A DNA stretch of 64,000 bases from Stagonosporopsis chrysanthemi (lineage: Eukaryota > Ascomycota > Dothideomycetes > Pleosporales > Didymellaceae). Below, piece by piece: positions 55,866 through 64,000 of this stretch. Under the pieces are notes generated by a model that was given only the letters and a program-made list of their open reading frames with translations, made no database searches and was not told the origin of the DNA. Made by a program: the position numbers and the translations under genes. The stretch covers positions 248,001 through 312,000 of the forward strand of contig JAFISE010000001.1 in the NCBI GenBank assembly GCA_022560025.1, given 5' to 3'. Position 1 is the stretch's first letter. Every line of letters starts with the position of its first letter.

Positions 55866-56466
55866 ATGGTGCGCGTCAAATTCCGCTATCTTGTAGTAAA
55901 CTTCCTCTACCCAGAGCCCTCCTCTAAATCGCGCCCTGCTCTTCCTGATCTTGTGCAAATTCACTCCCCAACACCAGATGCCTTCAACGCCGGCGCACTG
56001 GTACGCCTTGTGCGTGACGCAGTTGAGGATCTATACGGTGACTACGGCAGTGGCATGATTTCGAGTAGTCTGAAAGGTATGTCGTAGAGTGGGTTTGATC
56101 GAGCCGCAGCAAGCACTGACTCGACACGCAGTCAATTATTATTCACCCTCAACGTCCACAGCAATAATTCGTTGCCCCCGCGACCACTACGAGATGGTTT
56201 GGGCTGCTCTCACCTACGTCACAAAGCTGCCGCGAGTCGATACACCAGTGGTGTGCAGAGTCGTGAGGGTCAGCGGCACAATAAGAAAGGCAGAAGAGGA
56301 TGTCATCCGCAGGAGCCATAACATCGTCAAGAGGGCAAAAGCCTGGGAGGGCAGTGGTGTCGATCCTATGCTCAGTAGCGTTGAGAAGAGCGTTGAAAAA
56401 GAAAGGAGGGACAATGTGCTGGTGGTGGTAGACCAGGGCCACGAAAGTGACGAGATGAGCGAGTGA
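55866..56466 (+). CDS. pop5: Ribonuclease P/MRP protein subunit Pop5
   Basis: Two exons, 55866-56076 and 56132-56466, encode 181 residues, joined as SSSLKVNYYSPSTS. The start MVRVKFRYLVVNFLYPEP and the core TSTAIIRCPRDHYEMVWAALTYV, read as two successive blocks, are diagnostic of Pop5. CRVVRVSGTIRKAEEDVIRR completes the RNP-like fold. Pop5 is a core protein of nuclear RNase P (tRNA 5' processing) and RNase MRP (rRNA processing). The C-terminus is charged and probably disordered. The gene is divergent from the SNARE gene, with 438 bases between starts. Confidence 0.93.
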
Positions 56467-56727
56467 GGGCTCTTCTGCAGCGACCGGTGGGCGCGTTTGT
56501 TTGCCTATTTTCTGCCGTCGCCTCAAAATTCCGTCCTTTTCCTTCCATCTTCATCTCTGACCCGTAGTCCTTTCTTCCTTTATCTATCCGTCATCGCGCC
56601 CACAAGGCCATGCCGGAGAGCTCACGCGCTTGTAGCCAAGCCACACGTCAGAACGAGCAACTTCACCTTTTTATCGAATTAACAGCTCCCATCTCGGGGC
56701 TTTCAGCATCGACCTGAGTAACTACTC
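56467..56727. other. pop5 3' region
   Basis: Pyrimidine-rich sequence after pop5 with no gene recognised. Confidence 0.4.
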
Positions 56728-57033
56728 ATGCGTATTTGCACATATACTTCAGCTGCCAGCGGTCAACCAGTTCTCGACAATGCCGGACTGAGGGCCTTGT
56801 TGTCGCTGTCACTAGTATCGCGAAGTATGTTGTATCAGAACGTGGCCATAACTTCAGGCAGATGCGGGAAGATCCTAGACGTGCTGATCGCGTTGGACGA
56901 TGGCACAAGTATCACGGTCTCCGTCCATGCTCCGACTGCGGAGAACTGCAACATCTTAGCGTTCATGCGTACCATCATCAAGCCCAGACCTCTCGAAGCA
57001 CGTCAAAGTGCTATCCATACTGCGAGACGTTGA
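56728..57033 (+). pseudogene. Possible remnant of an F-box-type gene
   Basis: A 101-codon frame contains LRALLSLSLVSRSMLYQNVAI, which resembles the start of fungal F-box proteins (a domain followed by LS-LVS-R and LY--V). The frame ends without the expected leucine-rich continuation. Downstream, 57149-57679 (plus) and 57547-58167 (minus) are open but match nothing I know. A decayed gene is the best guess. Confidence 0.3.
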
Positions 57034-58489
57034 AGCATAACAGCTGTCGATCGGACTTTGTAAGGGTCTCGAACTTTACATCGGTAATATATGTCTGAAG
57101 TGTGTTCGCGGCGACTACCGGGGTGCCTCCCGTGCACAACCAGAAATATTGCCAGTCCTCCATACGTGCAACGATGTCAGTAACAGCCCTGCTACTACGT
57201 TTACTACTGCGCACGCTACAAAGGATCATTGGCCTCTGATCTGTTCCAGTCTCATCCTGATGAGACACAAGATCCCATCTCTTTGGCTTTGGGTCTGTAC
57301 CGTCTTTGTTCTACATCTCTATCATTCAACAGCTTGCGCTACTCGAGATTGGCGGGCCATACCAAAGCAATCACACTGCCCGAAACATAGAGTGTCGCCT
57401 GTTTTCGAGTATTTCGAACTGAATACCTTAGATCTGCTTGAAGTCGCACTTCAAGAAGACAGTGAGGATGCGATGTCCGGTCATGTAACGAACGACAGTC
57501 AGTCAACATCCTTGGTCCTCGAAATGGTCTCACCGCCTATATTACGTTATTCACGCCTGAACTTTGCAGGTTGTGAGACAGCACAGAAGCGTTTTATCGA
57601 CTTCATGCACATAATAGTAGTGTCCGCTGCTGACGACGCCTTCTTCCCGGTTCTGCAACGACTGGAACCAACTTGGTGACACGGTGACACGACGGACACG
57701 CTGTGGAACGAATCACTTCTCTGGAACTCTGTTCTTGGAACGAGAGTGATCGGACACGCTTCGGAATTGAGCGCGAAATTGGTCACTCCACACTTCGATC
57801 GCCTTTGAACATACAGAGTGCATTCATTGGCGAGGCTCTTACGCACCAAAGCTATTGAACGCATTCTCTCTAGGGGGTTCTTCCGGCGTTCTTGAGGTTT
57901 ACCCGGTATCAATACCAATAAAAACAACATAATATCATCGGATCGCCATTCGCACTCTTCGTGAAACCTACGGCGCACTCCTGCCAACGCTGTACAGTTG
58001 ATGTTTCTTCCTTCAGTCCCGAGCCTGCGGCTGAAGTAAGCTCCAGGTCGTCTTTCTACCGGCGGGACAAGTCTGACCAAGACCTCTTGGCGAGTGTAAG
58101 CTAACGGAAGGAACAATCTGGGGTGCATGTCGTGTGCATAGTGTCCGAGATCGCCTGAGCTTGCCACACAGCATCCTTATGTTCCATTAAAACGGATTGC
58201 AGCTGGCAGTGCTGTTGTCCAAGATCCGTCATCGCAGGGCGTGCGGGTGAACTTGTAGCGTTTGTTGAGGCGGTGCGGTGTAAACGCAGGTGCCACCACC
58301 CTTTCATCTGCTATCCGGCTAGCGCATAAGTGACAGCTGCAACTCTAACTCGACTTCTGCTCTTCTCCGCTCCACATTACTCAATAACGCCGATGAAACG
58401 CGAGGCGCGTGCACCCATCGCCTTTGCCACAATTGGGATGACGCTCAGCCCTGGTTGCGCTGCGGGCTGCAATTCACATCATCGTCGCT
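57034..58489. other. Intergenic with unassigned frames
   Basis: Open frames of 176 codons (plus, 57149-57679) and 206 codons (minus, 57547-58167) have no recognised domain. Either might be a species-specific gene, but no splice signals or motifs support it. Confidence 0.35.
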
Positions 58490-59059
58490 TTTTAGCCGTC
58501 CAGAGAACCGCATGTTTGACACGGGCTGTAGCTAAATGAGGAAGAGCTGGTTGAAGATTGGACGCGGGTGCGCACTGCCGAGGGATGCCCCGCAACGGCG
58601 AGATTGAACTGACAATCCTTAATTATCTTCACGGGCTTGGACCGGGAAACACGTTTCAGGATAACGCACCAACCAGATACTAAACAAAACGGCGTTTCCC
58701 AAACATTACAGGGCAGATGTTGCTTCCATTGGCGGGATGAGGAGACGCTTTTCCAAAATGTACCAAACTGGCCGAACAGAACATATTAAATCTTCACGCT
58801 TTCGGCCATTCCACCCATATTGGCTACATCGAAAAAGAAACCCGTCTGACTCCATAACCATGTGCAGATCAAATCTGCCCGCCAGAGCCGACCTTCCAGA
58901 CCAACCCCCCTGGTACTTGTAGTCCTTACTCACGAATACTATAAGAGTACTTTGACTTGCCGTCCCAGGAACTCCTCATCACCGTCATTCGCTCTCTCAA
59001 CTAGACTCTCATTCGACATATCCCCTTCTCAAGTAACTTTCGACAACGAGACCGCCAGA
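58490..59059 (+). promoter_or_regulatory. Promoter of the GH11 xylanase gene
   Basis: TTAGCC at 58492-58497 is the reverse complement of GGCTAA, the XlnR/Xyr1 xylanase-activator site. CCCCGC at 58588-58593 is the reverse complement of a CreA SYGGRG site. TATAAG at 58940-58945 lies about 115-120 bases before the ATG. The combination fits an inducible, glucose-repressed xylanase gene but is motif-level evidence only. Confidence 0.5.
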
Positions 59060-59801
59060 ATGGTTTCTTTCACATCCATCTTCACCGCCGCTGTTGCGGC
59101 CTCCGGTGCTATGGCCGCCCCGGTCACCGACCTTGCTACTCGCTCTCTCGGTGCATTGACTGCACGTGCCGGTACTCCTTCCTCCCAGGGAACCCACAAC
59201 GGCTGCTTCTACAGCTGGTGGACCGACGGTGGCGCCTCGGCTACCTACACCAATGGCAATGGCGGCAGCTACAGCGTCTCGTGGAAGACTGGCGGAAACT
59301 TGGTTGGAGGAAAGGGCTGGAACCCTGGTGCTGCACGGTAAGCTCCTACCTCCCCATCATAGCCATTAAGAACCAAGACTAACACCCTATAGCACTATCA
59401 CCTACTCCGGCACCTACAGCCCCAGCGGCAACTCCTACCTCGCCATCTACGGCTGGACCCGCAACCCTCTGATTGAGTATTACGTCGTTGAGAACTTTGG
59501 CACCTACGATCCCTCCTCTCAGGCGTCGGTCAAGGGCTCCGTAACCGCTGACGGCTCATCCTACAAGATCGCCCAGACCCAGCGCGTCAACCAGCCCTCC
59601 ATCGACGGCACCCAAACCTTCAACCAGTACTGGTCTGTCCGCCAGAACAAGCGCAGCTCTGGTTCCGTTAACATGAAGACCCATTTCGATGCCTGGGCTG
59701 CTAAGGGCATGAAGCTCGGTACCCACAACTACCAGATTGTTGCTACCGAGGGTTACTTCTCCAGCGGCAGTTCGCAGATCACTGTTAACTGCGCCAAGTA
59801 A
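59060..59801 (+). CDS. GH11 endo-1,4-beta-xylanase
   Basis: Two exons, 59060-59337 and 59393-59801, encode 228 residues, joined as WNPGAARTITYSGTY. A signal peptide (MVSFTSIFTAAVAASGAMAA) and a short propeptide ending near LTARAG precede the beta-jelly-roll domain. The catalytic pair is Glu121 in LIEYYVVEN (nucleophile) and Glu212 in VATEGYFSSG (acid/base). SWKTGGNLVGGKGW and SVNMKTHFDAWAAKG are family blocks. The enzyme cuts xylan backbones outside the cell. No CBM is present. The residue next to the acid/base partner (IYGWTRNPL, Asn) suggests an acid-leaning pH optimum, by family rule. Confidence 0.96.
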
Positions 59802-60472
59802 GCGGGAAAAAGTGGGCGAAGGTACTTGGCTGCAGACCGGGCCTGAGCTTGCGAGATGATTTGCGGAGGGAGGTTGGGGGGTTTCGTTGTATATATCTTT
59901 ATCACACAGATCCAATACCAAACACTGGACAATGTCAACACATTATCACTATCTGTCCTTGTCTTCTCACGACCGGCCTAGTCTCGCCAATTCCCGTTCA
60001 CGCATTTATCGTCGAGCTATCCGGATCGGGACATTTTCGCGCAACGATCGCTTGACGTCCACAAGGCAGCGAGTAACGTGACAGCTAATGTCCCATAATC
60101 GTTAGATACATGTTGAGGTGTTGCGAATGGTCTTCAGTCCCGGACTACTGAAATGCTTCCATTCCCTTCGTACGACAAGTGAATGATGTAGGAAGGCATC
60201 TTTCGTCACCAGTGCGGCGATACTGCTGACGGGTGCGCTAGTTGTGGTGTGTGGTATGGTAATTACTTGCATTGGGAGAGGCGATCGCCGCGTGAAGCAA
60301 GTTCTGCTGGTGATGGTGAGGCATTCGTAGAGCGGCTTCACCTTCACCTCTGGATTAGCGCGGCACTAGGCTTTGGTGTTTACCTCCTCCCACTTTCAGC
60401 ATTTCTCCTGCTAATCGTCTGCTTCTCGCCTCATATACCCAGCCTGACTGTACTCCCGTCTCGACAATCAAG
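59802..60472. other. Intergenic, xylanase to next gene
   Basis: 671 bases with no gene recognised. Confidence 0.45.
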
Positions 60473-61575
60473 ATGACCAGGACGCGAAGGAACGCCCACA
60501 CGCAATCGAATCCTCCTAAAGGCAGCCGCGCGTCAGAACGCATCGACGAAGGGAAGGCGTCTGCGACTGTGAGCATCAGCTATCGCTCGTTCGCGCACGC
60601 TAGTATCATCACTACAGCTGCCAAAGACCCCCACTTCAGAGAGCATTTTAACTCGCTGCCAAGCATCAGTGAGGTCGTCTTCAGACATGGAGAAGGTCTG
60701 CCCGCTATATTGATAGGCCATACAGCCCGTAAGAGCAAAGGCTACAAATACGAAGTGTGGGCGAAGGTCAGCAAAAGCGAATCCAAGCGTACTGAGCGCG
60801 ACAGCTCTTCAAGCTTTTCTCTAGCCTTCTACATGAAGAACGGCGCTCGACTTAACGAACAATCTCACGCAAAATTCTACCTTGTCGGACCATTCACAAA
60901 CCTCAGCTCAGCAACAAAAGACCAATTTTGGTCGGTCATCGTGTTCTACCTTGTCGAGCATGGTCACTTTGGTAACATGCCGGTGTCGACAGAGTTCCTG
61001 GAGAACTTCAGGACAGCTTGCGCCAAGATCTCGAATAGCCCAGACTCTTCAGCGGATGCGACGCAGACATCTCGCGTAGTTCTATCAGGCGAAGCAGTCT
61101 CTGATGGCGTTATGCCAGTCGCCCTGACTAAGCATGTGTCGAGTGATGACCGGAGGATGGATGATGCAAAGCTAAAGAACGAGATCGAGCTTGAATTCGG
61201 AATCCAAGCTAAAGAAAGCTTCAGACCAACTCTGCATAGCATCCAGCAACCCGGTGACGATGTATGTTGTATATCCCCCAAAGATTTGTCCGTAGCAGAA
61301 CTAACAATGCGTAGTTTGCTGACTACCAAGCCCTGGTGCAGCGAATCAAACAACGAACCCAGATTGAGCACAATGCTGTCGTCTCTTCGCTTCGGGGTCA
61401 GGTGACGGAACTGAATGCTTCGCTGGAGAAGGAGGGCGTTTGGAACTTCAAAGTCGGCAACGAGAACTCGAAGCTCCTATCAATGAATGAGGCACAGCAA
61501 AAGAAGATTGACGGCTTGGAGACAGAGCTGAAGGCTCTTTGTGCCTGGAAAGAACAGATGAAGAAGATGTTTTAG
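60473..61575 (+). CDS. Uncharacterised protein with C-terminal coiled coil
   Basis: Two exons, 60473-61261 and 61315-61575, encode 349 residues; the 53-base intron joins QQPGDD to FADYQALVQRIKQ in phase. I do not recognise a family. The first 40 residues are basic and Ser rich (MTRTRRNAHTQSNPPKG). The central region (residues 45-200) has an ordered look, with alternating hydrophobic strands such as FWSVIVFYLVEHGHFGNMP. The final 85 residues are a coiled-coil-like helix (VVSSLRGQVTELNASLEKEG; GLETELKALCAWKEQMKKMF). A basic tail plus a coiled coil might suggest a nuclear or DNA-associated protein, but this is only inference. A second frame at 61539-61736 continues charged and helical, so the 3' end could be frameshifted or have another exon. 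Confidence 0.6.
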
Positions 61576-62234
61576 AGGTGAAGCAGAAGATGGCAGTCCG
61601 TGGTTTCCTGAGCAGAAAGGTTAATGCTCGCAAGTCAAAGATCGTAGCGATGCAAGAAGTCTATTGCCAATTGTTGCTACCAAGGAGCTCGTCTGTTTCC
61701 CAATCTCATCTATGGGTGCCACACTGCAGAAGGTAATATTTTTTCGAATTCAATGGCTTAAAGTATAGTGAGCAGTAAAAGCTACGTCTCTACACGAATA
61801 GATATGATGAGTTTGTTGTGGGTGTTGGAGCCAACTTAAGGGTCTATCATCCGCAGAAACGGTCGCTCAAAGAAAACGAGGTTCTTCGTACACACATCAC
61901 TTTCGTTATTAGAGGGATCTCAAGTCCATCTCTGTGCTTAACAATGCAAAATTTAGCTGCTCAATGTGAGTACAAATTTCAAATGTCCTTGCGCATAGTT
62001 CTGCGTGAAGTTGATGTTTGGGACTGTTGAACCAAAAGGCTGCAAGGAAGGCTCCCGGCGCTAACTCAATGCGGTAATTCCCGACGAGTAGTTCCCCGCG
62101 ATCACTTTCCCGTTCGCAGCAACGGGAGCCTCAATCGACACTGCGGCGACTACTTGACAGGTCGGCGTGGCTCTCGAGTCCGGCAGTCGCGGCGTAGGCT
62201 CCAAAAGAAACGCATTCAAGGGTCTTGTGACGCC
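61576..62234. other. Intergenic, upstream of the Zn2Cys6 gene
   Basis: About 660 bases with no recognised gene. This is presumably the promoter of the transcription factor. Confidence 0.4.
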
Positions 62235-64000
62235 ATGGTCGACACCGCGCCACCGATCTCGTCTTCTCCCTGCTCTGGTCCAAGAACTTTCCGACCGTGC
62301 GTACTTTCCCGTCAAGACCCGTCTGCATCTTAGCCCTAACTCTCAAATCGCGATGAGACGCGTTGAGCTCTGAGATGAGATCATAGCAGCTGCTGACAAT
62401 CGAAGCTATCGTTCGCACAAACACCCTGCTTGCAGCTTCTGTCGCAACCGAAAGGCGAGATGTGAATTCGAAATGGCTGGCCAGCCTTGTCGGCTGTGTC
62501 GCGAGAAGAAAAAGACGTGCGACTTAGGGGGTAGATCTGCGCCTTTGAGTACATCACCTCAGACCGTAAGGAGTTGGCTGGTAGGGAAAGTGGCTAACAG
62601 CTCCCAGCACAAGGTCTCGCCATCGATGATCCACATGTTCACGAGGCGCTGAGACCCCCAAAGCGTGCGTGGCACATTGTTGATACACCTGCAAAACAAC
62701 ACATCTCGACCTCGCAGCCGTCTGAAACTGAAACGGCATCACTATCAAGGCTTCCCTCGGTCATTGGAACATCACCGGCAGAGTCGTCGTTGATGATGAA
62801 CCCACAAATGGCCGAAGACATCACAGTGCTGCAACAATACTTAACCTCGAACACAATGGAGACCCGAGTACCTTCTAGAACATACCGGACTATTTCTACT
62901 GCTCCTGGGAGTGATCCAATGGTCTACTTGACCGTTCCAAAGAGACGTCGAGGTCTGCGAAACGCTGTAGATCCCGGAAAAGCGCAACGAGAGATCATTG
63001 AGCACGTTCTCGGGGCGCTTGCATCGGAGGTACGAGCAACCTTCTTCGCACACTTGCATCCGTGCTTTCCTGTACTGGATGAAAATACCTTCGCAGATAT
63101 GTGGCGGGTTAACAACAGTCGCATTTCATCCGCATTGATTTGTGATATATACGCTTCCGCCTTACAAGTCTGGAGTAGATCGCCCTTGCTCCGAGAGCAA
63201 GTGCGACCGGATCCTCATTTTCTTTGGAATCAAGCTGTTACTGCTCTTCAAGACGATTTCATGGCGCCAACGATATCAACAGTTCACGCAGCCGTTCTGG
63301 ATCTGCTGGGACGCCCTGTCATTGGTGTCACCGGTAACATTGTCAACGCTGGTAGAATTGTCACACTTGCTCAGAGTTTGGGTCTGCACCGGGACCCATC
63401 ATCGTGGAGAGCCACCGGTCACGAGAAGAATGTGCGCATCAATCTCTGGTGGGGTGTCTTGATCCATGACTACTGGTCTAGTGTAGGTCACGGCATACCG
63501 CCTACAATTAACCCTCAGTACCATGATGTCCCATTACCTACGTTCCAGTCAGCAGCAGATGTAGGCACGATACCTAAAGCCATGGAACTGCGGAGTAACG
63601 CAACCTTTGTGCAATTATGCAAACTCAGTCAGATCTTGGGTGACCTGCTTCCACATGTCTACTCTCTTCGAACAGTACCTGAAGAGATCCTCCGGCATCT
63701 ACTAAAGATCGAGTGCGCCCTAAACGACTGGGTACATGCGCTTCCAGAATTCATACACCCCGACCACAACAGTCCAGGAGTAATTAACGGAACCAGCAAT
63801 CTATGGTTTGCCTATTTGTCCCTGAGAGTTCTCGTGTGCCGGCTCTCGTACAAAGCAGTTTTAGAACAGGCAGACGAGGCAACCGAGACGCGCGTGTACC
63901 GTCTTGTGGAACTCAGACGCACTGTTCTGAAGGCAGCAGACTACATCATCTACCTTACTGATGTTCACTTGCAAGAGTTTTGGATGCCGTATACATCTTA
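62235..64000 (+). CDS. Zn2Cys6 transcription factor (runs off the right edge)
   Basis: Proposed exons are 62235-62310, 62387-62548 and 62608 to beyond 64000. Phases agree, and both introns have CTAAC-type branch sites. The zinc cluster is encoded in exon 2: six cysteines in the pattern C-x2-C-x6-C-x8-C-x2-C-x6-C, starting at ACSFCRNRKARC and ending KKKTC. This binds CGG-type half sites as a dimer. The fungal transcription-factor middle homology region follows: HLHPCFPVLDENTFADMW, GNIVNAGRIVTLAQSLGLHR and INLWWGVLIHDYWSSVGHG. The layout resembles factors of the AmdR/nutrient-control type, but the target genes are unknown. Its position about 2.4 kb from the xylanase gene is suggestive only. The last residues in the window are QEFWMPYTS. 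Confidence 0.85.

Noticed and set aside
1..64000. CRISPR array, integron, insertion sequence or secondary-metabolite backbone gene
   Set aside because: No regular repeat-spacer pattern, transposase, terminal inverted repeats, PKS or NRPS was found; the only transposon hint is the AT-rich relic.

Overview
The window comes from a filamentous ascomycete, most likely a dothideomycete of the Pleosporales type (inference). Nearly every gene is protein coding, with short introns of about 45-70 bases that have GTRNGT-type donors and CTAAC-type branch sites just before the acceptor. Gene density is one per 2-2.5 kb on both strands. Several families are typical of filamentous ascomycetes: a HET-domain protein, a PTH11-like rhodopsin-fold receptor, GH7 and GH11 plant-cell-wall hydrolases, a Zn2Cys6 factor and DUF2985. 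There are no bacterial operons, no CRISPR array and no convincing tRNA or rRNA gene.

Layout. 0-9 kb: a broken F-box-like (2EXR/DUF7730) gene, an AsnB-type asparagine synthetase convergent with an APH-fold kinase, the mitochondrial NADH-cytochrome b5 reductase Mcr1, and a GT34 glycosyltransferase lacking a recognisable 5' end. 8.8-25 kb: a conserved housekeeping block with a DUF2985 membrane protein, a Ppx1-type exopolyphosphatase with a signal peptide, a Borealin/Nbl1-like chromosomal passenger subunit, proteasome receptor Rpn10, TRAPP subunit Trs23 (start codon split by an intron), a UBE2Z-like two-fold E2 enzyme, sterol decarboxylase Erg26, a UBE3D-like E2-binding E3 and eIF3d. An AT-rich, RIP-like island lies between trs23 and the E2 gene.

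25-38 kb is accessory: a 2.6-kb gene-poor stretch, a rhodopsin-type receptor whose 5' end holds two in-frame stops, an FAD/NAD(P) oxidoreductase, a CorA-type Mg2+ transporter, a minisatellite and a HET-domain gene. At 38.8-39.4 kb a D-2-hydroxyacid dehydrogenase gene is cut off beside G and C homopolymers of up to 36 bases, immediately upstream of SEC1; this looks like a faulty assembly join. 39.4-64 kb: Sec1, a small proline-rich protein, a GH7 cellobiohydrolase, the pyrimidine-pathway CPSase-ATCase fusion Ura2 (apparently without the inactive DHOase-like domain), a VAMP7-type R-SNARE, RNase P/MRP subunit Pop5, a GH11 xylanase, an uncharacterised coiled-coil protein and the first two thirds or so of a Zn2Cys6 transcription factor.

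Most genes work independently. Three loose groupings stand out: ubiquitin-proteasome genes (rpn10, the E2 and the E2-binding E3 within 8 kb), secretion genes (sec1, VAMP7-like SNARE, trs23), and two plant-biomass hydrolases with candidate carbon-catabolite control sites. I see no complete novel system. The most unusual points are the Ura2 domain loss, the split start codon of trs23, the homopolymer junction and the secretory leader on the polyphosphatase.
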